From NCBI GenBank assembly GCA_022316685.1, contig JAKJHU010001333.1, forward strand, positions 1 to 64,000: a stretch of 64,000 nucleotides of DNA, given 5' to 3'. Source of the stretch: Progne subis subis (Eukaryota; Chordata; Aves; Passeriformes; Hirundinidae). Positions within the stretch are counted from its first letter, which is position 1. Each line of letters opens with the position of its first letter. Shown in pieces: positions 33,836-47,345 of the stretch. The position numbers were made by a program, and so were the translations under genes. The notes below the pieces were generated by a model. That model was not told the origin of the DNA. It ran no database searches and saw nothing but the letters and a program-made list of their open reading frames with translations.

Positions 33836-33839
33836 GCAA

Positions 33840-35130
33840 TGATTCCAGTTGCTCACAGCCACTCCCAGTCAATCCCAGTATGATTCCCATCACCGTCAGT
33901 GTGATTCCCAGTTCTTCCCAGCACAGACCAGCTGTTCCCACTGTGATCCCAGTATGATCCCAGGTGCCCCTGGAATAGTCCCAGTCCCTCTCAGCATGGT
34001 TCCCCAGTCACTCCCAGTTGTCCCCAGTGTTAGGTCCAGTCGCTCCCAGTTTCCTGTAGCGTGGTCCCAGTCATTCCCAGCATGGTCCCTTCTGTTCCCA
34101 GTGTTGTTCCAGTCCCCCAGTATGGTTTCCAGACCCTCCCAGTATATCCCAGTTGCCCTCAGCATGCTCATAGTCATTCCCAGTCTCTCCCAGTTGGCTC
34201 TAGTTACCTGAGAATGATGCCATTCTTTCCCAGTAACTCCCAGTCACTCCCAGTATGATCCAGTTGTGATCTCAGTCCCCTCAGCATGGTTCCAGCAACC
34301 TTCCAGTTGATACCCAGTTGCTCCCAGTGTGTTCACAGTTTCCTGCCACAATGGGCCCAGCAGCTCCCAGTAACCCCCCAGTGAGGATCCGGTCACAGCA
34401 CTGTAATCCCAGTGGCTCCCAGGACGATCCCAGTGAGACCCGTAGTCACTCCCAGTATGGTTCCAGTCACTTCCAGTATGATCCCAGTGAGTCACACTAA
34501 AATCTCAGTCACTCCCAGGTATGTCCATGGCACCCAGTCACCCCAGTATGGTTCCAATCATGGCCAGCACCTTTCCAGTCTCGCCCCAGTCCTGACTCCA
34601 GTATGATCCCAGTCTCTGCCAGTACTATTCCACTCACTCCCAGTAGGATCCCAGTATGATTCCAGTCACTTGCAGTCTAAGTCCAGTTACTTCCAGTGTG
34701 GTGCCAGTGGCTCCCAATGTGATTCCAAGTTGCTCCCTGTCAATGCCAGCATGACCCAGAGCCTCCAGTATGATTCCAGTGACTCTCTGTCCCTCCCAGT
34801 ATGTCCCAGTCACCCCTTGCATGCTCCCAGTCCACTCCCACTTCATCCCAGTTGCTCTCAGCATGATTCCAGTTACTCATAGCCATTCCCAGTCTTTCCC
34901 ATATGATTCCCATCACCCTCAGTGTGATCCCAGTTCTTCCCACATGGACCCACCTGTTCCCACTGTGATTCCAGTATGATCCCAGTTTTCTCCATCAAAG
35001 TTCCAGTTGTTCCCAGTTCCTTCCAGTGTGATCCCAAGTGCCCCTGGAATAGTCCCCATCCCTCTCAGCATGTTCCCAGTCACTCTCAGTTGCCCCCAGT
35101 GTAGATCCACTCACTCCCAGTTGCCTATTT
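33840..35130. repeat. CCCAGT minisatellite (right arm)
   Basis: 1.3 kb of CACTCCCAGTATGATTCCAGT-type units, about 0.4 kb longer than its partner at 17940-18830. Confidence 0.85.
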
Positions 35131-35255
35131 TTTACGGACCCCTAGATGCCTGGTGGCTTGTAGAGATGGTCTTGGGCAGAGTGACCTTCAAACTCAACGT
35201 GCTCATCCATTGTTCTCCCCCAGACAGGATTTCTAATTCCCAAAACCTTCACAGG

Positions 35256-36940
<1,685 letters not shown>

Positions 36941-37385
36941 CATTCCCTGTGGTCCATTTTGGGAAGACACCTGGCTGCTTAACCTTTATTTTGGCCTTAA
37001 TTTTTTTCTCTTCTCCCTCTTTGTGCTCCAGAAGCCAAGAGGAATTGGTCTGTCACCTCAAAACCACTCCAATCCCACTGAGAACAACTCACATTTAACT
37101 GACAGGGTTCAATCCCACCCCAAATGGCTTGTTCCCACCTCAGAAAAACTCAATCCCATGCCAAATTTACTCAATTCCACAGCTTCCAGGGTGAGATGGG
37201 GTTGGAAGGAGATTGGGAGATGTGGGATCCAAATTTGGAGCAATGGGATTAGGATTGTGTGGGGCTGGGTGAGTGGGATGTATTTGGTAGTAAATCAAAC
37301 ATTCAGGGTTATTGATTTCTGTCCCATTCCTTTTCAGTCAGTGTCAGTTCTGTTTTCAGAGTGCCACCTTCTCAGCTGATTGTGT

Positions 37386-37879
37386 TGTTAGGAAAATTAA
37401 TCCACGCACACCAGAGGTTTATGTCCAAAAAGGAGACAGAGGAGTCCTTTTACTTTATTCGAATAAAGGGAGAGGCCATGGGGCATTTCCCCTGGGGTCT
37501 CTCAGTGTTTCGGAGGACGAGGCCTCCTTTTTATCCTAATAATTTCCTGGCCGCATTTCCCTCTCTCTTTCCCCATTGGCTGAGGTACTTGAGAGGTACA
37601 GACTTCCCAAAATGCCTAAGATTCCCCTTTTAATGTATAACCCCCAACTAATTTTTAATTTTTGTAGGATTTATGGGTTTTTCCCCATTGTTGCTTTCAT
37701 CTTTCAATATTCAATTTCATTTACAAACCTATGGTTTGTTTGTAAAGGCAAGTATCTTCTTTTCCATTCATCAATCAGTAGAATCCTTCCCATTGTTTCT
37801 CTCATCTCTCAGTGCTAGTTTGATCTACCAGCAGACCCAGGGCTTGTTTGTAAAGACAAATCTTGTCATTCCTCTCGAT
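37386..37879 (-). repeat. 3' LTR of class I provirus (right)
   Basis: Begins TGTTAGG and ends CTCTCGA on the plus strand, followed by the complement of the purine tract. Confidence 0.87.
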
Positions 37880-37930
37880 CCCTCCTCTTTATTTTTAGTA
37901 ATTGTCTCTACAAACTTTAGTTATCATTGA

Positions 37931-39024
37931 CTATTTTTTGTTCTTGGTCTTTTTGGTTTTGCAGTTATTTGCAGTGACAATCCATTTCTGTCCTTTTGTA
38001 GCTCTCTCTGGATCAGTAGGCTTGGCTACTCCCTGCATCCCTTTGATCACGTGTTGAATAAGTTGTACTAAGCAAGGGATCATGCATGGTGAAAAGATTA
38101 GAGTTGCTCTAACATATGAGTGGAAAGAAAAACATTTGTTTAACTCATAGTTCACCGGGTAACTATGAAAACATGTCCCATTCTAGCTTTTTTATGTTTG
38201 GACTGGCACATGAGCTCACTTCTTTTATTCTTTTGTTATTTGTTTTACTACTTCTCTATTGTCATCTATTTGCCAACAGCATTTTGAGTCATTTAATTTG
38301 CCACACACCCTCCTCTTTCTTCTGCTAATAAATAATCTAATACTATCTGATGTTGGAATATTGCATTTCTAAGCTCTCACATCAGGTTTTTACTTGCAGT
38401 TACATCCCAGATCTGTTTTGTTGGAGCTGGACTAGAACCTATTAAAAAAGGGTCTGAGTTCCATTCCCGTGCTGCCACTTCTACTGATAGTCACCAACAA
38501 ACATGTGTCCTACTTGTGGAATTATCTCGGGGCAGCTTAAAATAAAGGGTCAAAAACTACCCTATCCTTTCCACTGCTTTACAGCCTTCAAAATTCTTTT
38601 GGTGATTATGGAAGGAACACCTTACCAGCTACCATCAGTGAGCTTAACGTGTGTTTGATTCTATCTGCCTTGATATCTGGAACATCATAAGGAGGCAGTT
38701 GGGGGTCCAACAATCTCAACTCAAAGATAAAGTCCAGTTGCAGACACTTTTTCCTACATATACGCCTCCTGTTCTATTTAGACAAGAAATGCCTCTTTCA
38801 GAGGAATGAAGCCGCCATGGACTTCCTTCCTCATCGCAAAATCCTGTTCCATTATTGACTTCACTCAGGGTGCTAACCCACCGTTGGGTTCGACTGGGCT
38901 GGCCACCCATGGCCAGTCGTCAGATCCCCCTGGCCCTCCGCAGACCCAACAATTGCTACGGTTAAAGGGTTTTGCTACTTCTTCTCCTAAGGTTAAAAAA
39001 TTATTTTCCTACTTTAGGCCTTAA
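37931..39024 (-). pseudogene. Class I env remnants (right)
   Basis: Mirror of 14446-15504. The TM-end frame is 37931-38155 and the SU-like CWVC region is near 38940. The Cys motif region is also present but broken (the CC pair is changed here: the left GCTGTT reads as CCAACAGC on this plus strand), so no envelope protein is encoded. Confidence 0.6.
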
Positions 39025-39580
39025 CTTAACTGACAATATAAAGGTAAGATTATTAAGAGAAACATTCTAATGGTGTCATCTAATTTTCTAACTTAATTTT
39101 CACTTTCACATTGTCTTCTCCACCACCCGTGGCGAGCAAAGGCACAGAAACAGCTTAACATAAAGAAACCAGTGACAGCGAGGATTGGCCCCCAGTGACT
39201 GGAGAGCTGAGAGGAGGGATGCCCACACAAACTATTCCAGCAGGCAGTCTGTGGGTAGGCACACGAGGCTTCCCCCGATGCCGACGCACTGGCTGCTGCT
39301 CCAGTCCACTCCTGCGGAGTGTCAGTCGTGGCTTCCCGTCCTTCTCTTGCAGCTGAGATGTCCAAATCTGCGGGGCCTCAGAGACCTTGACCCGAGTGTG
39401 GTGGGTGCACCCGTGTTCTGCTGTCCTGACGGCTGTTTCTGTGCTCAGCAACACTTGGAAAGGTCCACGCCACTTAGCCACCAGTGGTGCTTCTTTTTAT
39501 TCCTTAGCTAGGGCTGAATTTCCTGGTGGGATGTGAACAGCAAAGTCCAAAGGCAGGGTCTGTGCCAGCTGAGCTTCCTG

Positions 39581-40606
39581 TCAAAGAGATTTCACAAGAG
39601 ACAGTATCCTGGCCACATATTGCTTTAAATATACATCACATATCTGTACCCCCCCACTAGGCTGGGAACTGTAAGGGTAAGGAATTCTAAACATCAGTTC
39701 AAAGGGAGATAATTGAATATCTCCCCTGGCTCTAGCCCTTACCCTTGCTAAAGCCAGTGGCAAGAGCCGTACCCATGGCATCTTAGTTTCTGTCACTAGT
39801 TTCAAAAGGTGTTTCTCTATTTCTCCATTCATCCTCTCGACCCTGCCAGAACTCTGGGGATGCCAGGGGCTGTGGAGATTCCATCTTATCCCTAGAGCAG
39901 TCAGAACTCCTTGAAGAATTTTTCCTGTAAAATGAGATCCCCTATCTGAGTCTATTGCTTCTACAATCCCATATCTTGGAATTATTGGTTTTAAAAATAC
40001 TTTAATAACTGATCCTGTAGTTGCTGAAATGGCAGGAAATGCTTCTGGCCACCCTGTTAACTGACATACTATTACCAGAAGGTATTTAAACCTTGCCACT
40101 CGTGGCATTTCTGTAAAATCCACCCAGCATCTCTGGAAGGGATGTATAGCCCCAGGCCTCCCTCCCCTGGCAAGTTTCTTTGTAACTCTGTTACTGGTTT
40201 TCTCACAAATCAAACAACCTTCAATAGCTCGCTTTGCCAGGGTAAAAAGACCCACAGCAGCAGACATTTTGAGGGACGCTTCTACCAGTCCTCGAGAGCC
40301 CCAATGACTCCCTTTGTGGAGTTGTTTTAATAGCTGTAAGGCCTGAGCTTTTGGTATCCACTGTTTACCATCTCTTGTAAACCAATGACCCTGTTTTCCC
40401 TCTGCCCTACTCTTTTTAGTTATCTCAAGTTCTTCTGGTGAAAAAGACAGTTTTTCTGGCAGTGATGCAGTTACTGGGAGCAAGGGGAGGATCTTAGAGA
40501 TTTCTGGTGACAATGCAGCTTTTCGAGCTTCTTTATCAGCCAGTTGGGCTCCTATTGCCTGCTCTGAGCACTCTGCCTGGTGTCCCAGAACGTGTATTAT
40601 TGCCAC
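39581..40606 (-). pseudogene. Class I integrase, uninterrupted frame (right)
   Basis: A 341-residue open frame covers the HHCC zinc-binding region (LHKGSHWG, CLIC), the three core acidic residues (VDFTEMP, DSDRGSHF, SSGRVERMNG) and the conserved end of the core. It starts at an internal Met after RNase H. The C-terminal module lies separately at 39155-39481. The provirus around it lacks RT palm motifs, and integrase is normally cut from a polyprotein, so I class it as a remnant with an intact frame and not as an expressed gene. Confidence 0.8.
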
Positions 40607-41198
40607 CCTCGTTGGTTAAGTTCACTGCCTCTAATAGGCCAGAGGTTAAGTTCTCATGAACTAACTTCTTTCCCCTGCAGGTTAATAAACCTCTTTTTTC
40701 CCATAGTTTCTTAAATGCATGTATCACCCTATGTGCATATTTAGAGTCAGTAAAAAACATTCACTGTCTTGTCCCGGTATAATTCACAGGCTCTCACAAG
40801 CGCACACAGCTCTGCTGTCTGAGCTGACCAGGTGGGGCGGTAACCTCCCCCTTCATTTAATTGCTTTTTATTCACGATAGAGTATCCTGTAAATCGTTTC
40901 CCTTCTATCACCCTTGAAGACCCATCAATAAACACATTTTTTCTTCCTTTTGTTCTTACTCAAAGGCAAAATACTGTTTACTCTCATCTGTAATCGGACA
41001 CCCCCTGAAAGCATCCTTTAAGTCCGGTGCTGAATAATACTGGTGTGAAGAAGGGATCTGATTCAGGATTGTATAGGGATCCGGAACTGTGGGATGCCTT
41101 GATTTGACAATTTCATTGATTATTCTTAAATCCTGCACCATTCTGTAGGTTCCATCTGGTTTCTTAACTGGCAGGATAGGGGTGTTATAGGGAGACAT
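40607..41198 (-). pseudogene. Class I RT fragment and RNase H (right)
   Basis: RNase H lies in frames 40747-40935 (FIDGSS) and 40536-40760 (TDSKYAHRV), separated by a one-base shift. The RT fragment at 40956-41198 has VKKPDGTYRMVQDLRIIN and ends at FAFE with the same deletion junction as the left copy. Confidence 0.75.
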
Positions 41199-41473
41199 AC
41201 ACGGCCCTAAAAAGACCTTCCTTTAGCAGGGACTCAGGGACAGGCTGTAACCCCTTCTTTCTTTCCCCTGAAAGAGGGTATTGCTTTTTAGACACTACTT
41301 GTCCTGGTTGTTTCAAAGTAATTTGGAGAGGCTCTATGTCTAGTTTTCCGTATTTTCCTGGGGCTGCCTACACTTCTGGATTTATTTCAGCATAAGCCTT
41401 CTCAGACATTTTACACAAAGATATCACAGTGTTGGACTCTGTGTCATTTTTACAATACTAATTTGCATTCCCA

Positions 41474-42076
41474 TGAGTCATTGAAAACCAATATAGTCAC
41501 GGACGAAGACCCTCTAACTGATTAAAGTTAGACAGTGGTGTGTTTATTCACCAGCGGGCGGCACGGGAGTCATCTCCGAAAGGCGTGGCCGCCCCGAACA
41601 AGGCTCTGTGCTCTCTATTTATTTTCCAAGATCTTACATACAATACGTATGCATAACCCCAGCACCTCCCATCCCTGCTCTGTATTAAAATGAGGCTATC
41701 AGTCCTTCATGCGTGCGCAGTTCTTCTCTTGAATTGGGTTGGTGGTCTCGAATTGGGTCAGTGCTCTCAAAGGATGAAGTCAGGAGAGTCTTCATCAGGT
41801 CTCTGTGACCCTCTGGCACTGTCCAAGGTCCCTGCTTCGTGATTGATGGATACCAAGTCCGGGTGCTGGCCATTGTTCTTACTGGTTTCAATCTGTTCTT
41901 ATGACGGTTCACTTACTCCACTTTTTCTATAAACAAGCTCATAATATAATAGTTAGCTCTAGCTTGGGCATCTAATAATCATTAACCTACCATTTGCTAA
42001 TCTAACTTACATCTTGATCAATATAAATTGCTTCTAACCTTTAGCTAAAATCTTAACTCTTTAAAGTCACGTATCA
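41474..42076 (-). mobile_element. Solo LTR inserted in right class I provirus only
   Basis: 603 bp from TGAGTCATTG to GTATCA, flanked by the 4-bp duplication CCCA (41470-41473 and 42077-42080). The empty site is visible in the left arm at about 11961-11975, where the host sequence is continuous. A GAATAAAC signal on the minus strand gives the orientation. A third LTR family in this window. Confidence 0.85.
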
Positions 42077-44310
42077 CCCACTTTAGCCATCAAATCCCTT
42101 CCCAGTAAATTACAATCACAATTAGGAACAAACAGGAATTCGTGTATTTCAAACCTGTTCCCCACATCTATTAATAGCAGTTGAATTAAATACACTCGCT
42201 CATCTTTTCCACTCACTCTATGAATGACTAATGATCTTTTTGATAATTGCCCCCTCCCCAGGTATAAAATTTAAAGTGGATCGAGAAGCTCCTGTATCTA
42301 CCAGAAAACACACCTCCTCTCAATCTGGACCCACCTTAAAAGTTATCAAGGGCTCCTGAGTGTTGGGTCCTTGATATAATGGGAGCCCCCGACATCCCTA
42401 ACAATCCATTTCCATTATCCTCTGGATTTCCTCCTCCTGAGGGTCCAGCTGTTTCTGTGGACACTCCCTTTTCCAATGCCCTTCTGCCCGGCAGATAGCA
42501 CACTGGTTCCTTCCCAACCGCTGTTTGGGTCAGCTCTCCCCTGCCGAGGAGGGAATGAATGCCTCTGCCACTTCCCTGTGGCCGACCCCGTCCCCTCTGT
42601 CCTGGGGACCCCTTGGACCCTGCGGTTTATTCTTCCGTGGCTGCAAAAACTCTGCTATCATCTTTGCCTTAGCCTTTACCTTTTCTTCATCCCTCCTTAC
42701 ATATATCTGCTGTGTTTTTCTAACTAGGTCCTCTAGAGGCTTGTTCTGCCACTCCTCATCTTTCTGTACCCCTTTCCGTATGTCAGGCCAGGCCTTTGTA
42801 ACAAATTGTACCTTCAACAGTGTGCCAAAGGCTGGTCCCTCCGGATCCATCCCCCGTGTTTCCACAAGGCCTCTCTAATCCTCTCCAACCAGTGAGAGGG
42901 GCTTTCATGTTTCTCCTGTTCTAAGGACATAGCCTCAGCTATGTTGTTAGTTCTGGGAACTGCTGATTTCATTGCCCTAATTAAATAAACACGGTAATTG
43001 CAGAGGCAAGCCAAACTGGTCTCCTCATTTGGGTTCCACTGGGGGTCCACCTGGGGGATGGCATCATCCACTGTAGGTACATTAGGTCCAGCCCCCGCTG
43101 CTGCTTGTGGATGTTCATCCTCCCACAGCTGCCGAGCTTTCTGCAAAAATCATTCATTTCTCTGATGACCCAAACAAAATCCCCAGGAGAAAATCCCAAT
43201 CCTTCCATGTATAATCCGCGTTTCCTAAATATTCTTCTATCTTTTCCCCCAGCCCTATGGGATCATCCAAATATGGGAGTAATTCTTTTTTCAACCCCCT
43301 TATATCCTGGGTAGTAAGTGGTACAATTACAAACCCAAACCCTCCCCCCTGACCCCCCAAAGGAACTTGGTGGAGTGGCATCTGGCATACCCCTGTCTCT
43401 TGGGTCCGGGGCCCTTCTGATGTGCTCAATTGATTTCCTCTTCTAGTTCTACATGGTGGTATGATAGGCTGCTCCCTTCCCCTACACCATTCTTATTCTC
43501 AGGTGGGGCCACAGGAACAACATTCCCCTGATCCCTTTGCTCTGGGAGTTGAGGATACAGGGGACCTGCAGCTGGTCCTGGTTCAGCTGGCAACACTGGA
43601 GGACAAGACAGGGGAAAGTACTGAAGAACATCCCAATTCTCACCAGTTCCCCTTTCCTCCTTTCCTTCCTCTTCTCCCTTTTTCTTTAACACACGTTTCT
43701 TTTCTTGCTTGTTTAAACCATATCAATCCACATTCTCTTTCAATCTATCTTTTCCAATTCTCCTCTAAATACTTCAACAAAATTCTACACAAACAAATTC
43801 TATCTGTTCCATAAGGTGGCCACATAAGCCCCTTTGGCAACTTATACTCCAGCCACACAAAATAACAATATTTTACCATCATCTCCATAATTACCTCTGG
43901 GTGAATGCATAGTCTGTCCCAAGACCTCAGCATTCTCCCCAAGGGACTCTCTGGGGGTATTATGGGATTGTCATCCCTTTTGCTGGGGCCCCTTCCCGGG
44001 ATTACCCTAGCAACCCTCCATGGGTGCTGTGTTTCACCTGTGCTGCCCTCCATGGGTGCTGTGGTTTCACCTGTGATACCCTCCATGGGTGGCTGTGTTT
44101 CACCTGTGCTACCCTCCATGGGCGCCCTCCCAGGTTGCTCCCCGAAGATCCCATTTTACTCACCGGTGAGATTTTCAGTGGTCCTTCCCTGCGGACTCTT
44201 CACGGACCCCCCTGGTCCGCCACTCGTCTGTCTCCTGGACAGTCTCGGGAACCCAATCGATCGCCCGGTGCCGGCCGCCACCAAGGGGAGCTGATCACCG
44301 AAACTGGGTG
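42077..44310 (-). pseudogene. Class I protease and gag (right, broken)
   Basis: Mirror of 9490-11990. Segments: zinc knuckle region near 42475, basic frame 42530-42865, capsid with the QEKHESPSHWLERI homology motif 42814-43146, CA N-terminal frame 43154-43429, Pro-rich YPQL region 43426-43692, matrix 43745-44150 and gag start near 44160. Frame breaks differ in part from those of the left copy. Confidence 0.75.
43995..44130 (-). repeat. 32-bp minisatellite, 4 units (right)
   Basis: Same unit as 9526-10045 but only four CCATGG cores. Confidence 0.88.
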
Positions 44311-44379
44311 AGGCGCCTTCAGCTCCGCTCGCTGCCCGCCGCCCCGGACGGTGGAAATATCCCAGACAAGTCCCAGAAT

Positions 44380-44865
44380 TGTTAGGAAAATTAATCCATG
44401 AACACTAGAGGTTTATGTCCAAAAAGGAGACAGAGGAGTCCTTTTACTTTATTCAAATAAAGGGAGAGGCCATGGGACATTTCCCCTGGGGTCTCTCAGT
44501 TTTTCGGAGGACGCAGCCGCCTTTTTATCCCAATTTCCTGGTCGCATTTCCCTCTCTCTTTCCCTATTGGCTGAGGTACTTGAGAGTTACAGTCTTCCCA
44601 AAATGCCTAAGATTCCTCTTTTAATGTATAACCCCCCTAATTTTTAATTTTTATAGGATTTATGGGTTTTCCTCATTGTTGCTTTCATCTTTCAATATTC
44701 AATTTCATTTAGAAACCTATGGTTTGTTTGTAAAGGCAAGTATCTTCTTTTCCATTCATCAATCAGTAGAGTCCTTCCCATTGTTTCGCTTCTCTCTCAG
44801 TGCTAGTTTGATCTACCAGCAGACCCAGGGCTTGTTTGTAAAGACAAATCTTGTCATTCCTCTCA
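44380..44865 (-). repeat. 5' LTR of class I provirus (right)
   Basis: TGTTAGG to CCTCTCA on the plus strand, followed by GTGT. Confidence 0.87.
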
Positions 44866-45149
44866 GTGTGTTCTCCTTTCTCTCGTGCCTCTCTCTGCCT
44901 GCTCTGTTTGTCTCTCAGTGTCTCCCTCGACCCAGGGCAGCTCCCACCAATGACCCTGCCCTGATTTAATTCCCAATCCAGGAGCTACAACAAGCATGGA
45001 TGAAGTTCTGGAGACCGGCAGTGAAACGTCACTGTAGGATCTTGCTGCACTCTGGTTTTGCCCCCTTATTCAGAGCTTTGCCTTCAAGGGCTGGAACAGC
45101 TTTTCCTTGCTGGGAACTGGAATTGCAGAGTCTTGGAGTATGTGCCATG

Positions 45150-45590
45150 CAGGAGCAGACAGACCGGGCTCCCACAGACTGGGATCACATGGACTGGGAT
45201 CCTACAGACTGGGCCTGCACAGACCGGGACCAAATGGATCAGGAACATCCAGACTGAGATGATGCAGATTGGGACCTCGTAGACTGGGATTGTACAGGTT
45301 GGGCTCACGTGGACTGGGATTGTACAGACTGGGATTGTATGGGTTGGGATTACATGGACTGGGATTGTACAGACTGGGATTGTATGGGTTGGGATTACAT
45401 GGATTGGGATTGTACAGACTGGGATTGTATGGGTTGGGTTCACCTGGACTGGGATTTTACAGACTGGGATTGTACGCACTGGGATCCCATGGACTGGGAT
45501 TTCACAGGCTGGGACCATCTGGATCAGAACCCTAGAGAATGGGATCATGCAAACTGGGATCATATGGACCAGGATGGTTGCACTGTAATG
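45150..45590. repeat. 15-bp-type minisatellite (outer right)
   Basis: GACTGGGATTGTACA and GATTACATGGACTGG-type units. Its first part is the inverted partner of 8163-8500. It continues further than the left array, which is cut by the LTR at 8162. Confidence 0.8.
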
Positions 45591-46260
45591 ATGTGAACTG
45601 AGGCGTTCCTGCCCTGCCCAGGGATCCCTCCCAGCCCCACCTGGGGGCACGGCCAAATGTTCCATTCCGCTGCTGTGGAACGAACACAGCAGTCCTGGAG
45701 CCAATCCTGGAGCAATTCTGGGTCTGATCCTGGTCCCGGTTCTGACCTCGGTGTCAGTCCCGGAGCGCTCCTGGTGCTGATTCCAGTCCCGGTGCCGAGC
45801 TCGATCCCGGAGCGGTTCTGGTCCCAGTCTCAATCTCGGTCCAGACGTGGTGCCAGTCTCAGTGCTGGTGCCGGTTTCAGTCCTGGGATATACTGGGAGT
45901 GTCTGAGACCATAGGGGTGGTGACTGGGACCAAACTGGGAGAGACTGGCTATGTGCTGGGGGGAACTGGGACCTTGCTGGGGACACTGGCAGCAAGTGTA
46001 AGTGCCTGGGGCCCTGCTAGGAGAGACTGGGATCTACTGGGAGTGCCTAGGACTATGCTCGGGGCAACTGGGAGAACTGGGAACACACTGGACAAAAGAT
46101 TGACAAACTGGGAGTAACTGGAACTGTATTTGGGGCAAATGGCATCATAATTGGGAATGACTGGGAGTGACTGGGCTCATACTGGGAGCAACAGGGATCA
46201 GGTAGGGAGTGAGGGGAAGTAACTAGTCTCCTGCTGGGAATAACTGGGCTCAAACTAGGA
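45591..46260. repeat. CpG block, hexamer and ACTGGGA minisatellites (right only)
   Basis: In order: a diverged copy of the CpG block seen at 22341-22525, hexamer words (45730-45890), then ACTGGGA units (45890-46260). The order resembles the inner-arm block at 30001-30885, so this is an additional duplicate of that block outside the arm pairing. Confidence 0.65.
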
Positions 46261-46995
46261 GCAGCCACTTCCAGCACCAAGACCCCCAAGCCCCTTTCCC
46301 GGCCATCCCACCCCTCCAGCCCCAGCAGCTCCTGCTGGGGTCTCAGCAATCCCAGGGCTCCCCCTCTCTCGGGTCCCCTCTTTGCACTTCTGGGGCTCTC
46401 CTTTCTCCAGGGTCCTGCTTAGGGAAGCTGAGGCTTTCCCAGGGCTCCCCAAACCCGGTGTCCCCCCGCTGGTCCAAGAGCTCGGAGGGCCCGGCCCGGG
46501 AAGCCCAACCCCCACCACGGGGGGACCCGCATCCCCCCGGCCCCCACCGGGGCTCTGCCGCCACCGCAATCCCCCAAAAACACATCCTGGGGAGCTCCTG
46601 ATGTCTCCAACAGGAGAATGTGCTGTTCAGCTTTGGAACCCTGCAAGCTCCAAACATCCCACCCCCAAAAACCCCAAACCCAGGGACCCCCCGGGGTATT
46701 TGGGTCCTCGTCCGCAATGGATGGGGGCTGGGTTGTTTCTGTTCCTGCTTCCCTCAGTGTGGGCTGGAGGTGATCTCCACAGAGCGGAGTTTCTGCTGGG
46801 GTCTCCGCAGCGCTCCTTGTTGCTCTTGGCTCGGATCAAGGTTTTCTGTAGTGATAATGGGAGGCAGGTCATGTCCATCCTCCTCCCCTTATGGGGGTGC
46901 CCTGATGGTGTCCATCCGTGCTTAGCTGGGTGCTGGGCTGGAGGTGGTCTCTGTGGAGCGGAGTCTCTGCTGGGGTCTCTGCAGCCCTCGTTGCT
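46261..46995 (+). repeat. Host DNA with the dispersed tandem block (right only)
   Basis: 46720-46995 repeats the GTGGGCTGGAGGTG / GCGGAGTTTCTG / TTGCTCTTGGCT units found on the minus strand at 27451-28080. 46261-46720 is GC-rich with several open frames and no domain I recognise. Confidence 0.5.
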
Positions 46996-47018
46996 GGGCG
47001 GAAAGCGCGGAGCGGTGG

Positions 47019-47102
47019 GGAGAGGAGAGGGAGAGGGAGAGGGAGAGGGAGAGGGAGAGGGAGAGGGAGAGGGAGAGGGAGAGGGAGAGGGAGAGGGAGA
47101 GG
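47019..47102. repeat. GGGAGA hexamer microsatellite
   Basis: About 13 perfect GGGAGA (GAGAGG) units. Translations are Arg-Gly or Ser-Pro repeats and should not be taken as genes. Confidence 0.92.
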
Positions 47103-47345
47103 AGCTGAACGCGGTTCCGCCCGCTCCGTTCCGCCGGTGCCGCCGCCGCCGCTTTCCAAACCCCGTGTAAGCCCCGCCTCCCTTGACGACAGCCAATGGG
47201 CGTCCAGGAACAGCCTGAAGGGCGGAGCAAGCGGCGTTCCACGGTGGGAACCAACAGACAGGGGGCGTGACCAGAACACCACCGAGCGATCTGATTGGTC
47301 AGGAGGCGGAGGGTTCGAAAAGGGGCGGGGCTCGGGCCCGGGGTC
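47103..47345. promoter_or_regulatory. CpG-rich promoter-like segment
   Basis: Contains CCGCC/GCCGCC runs, a GC box (CCCCGCCTCCC) near 47172, CCAAT (CCAATGG) near 47192 and an inverted CCAAT (GATTGGTCAG) near 47292, all of TATA-less promoter type. No following gene could be built with confidence. Confidence 0.4.

Larger units (their letters stand above)
37386..44865 (-). mobile_element. Class I (gammaretrovirus-like) provirus, right copy
   Basis: Same insertion as 8785-16045, inverted. 3' LTR 37386-37879, 5' LTR 44380-44865, target-site duplication GTGT at 37382-37385 and 44866-44869. Private differences are a 603-bp solo LTR at 41474-42076, only four 32-bp minisatellite units, and an uninterrupted integrase frame. 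It shares the RT deletion with the left copy. Confidence 0.9.

Noticed and set aside
46627..47196. 189-residue Ser-Pro repeat protein and its Arg-Gly counterpart on the other strand
   Set aside because: Both arise from the GGGAGA microsatellite.
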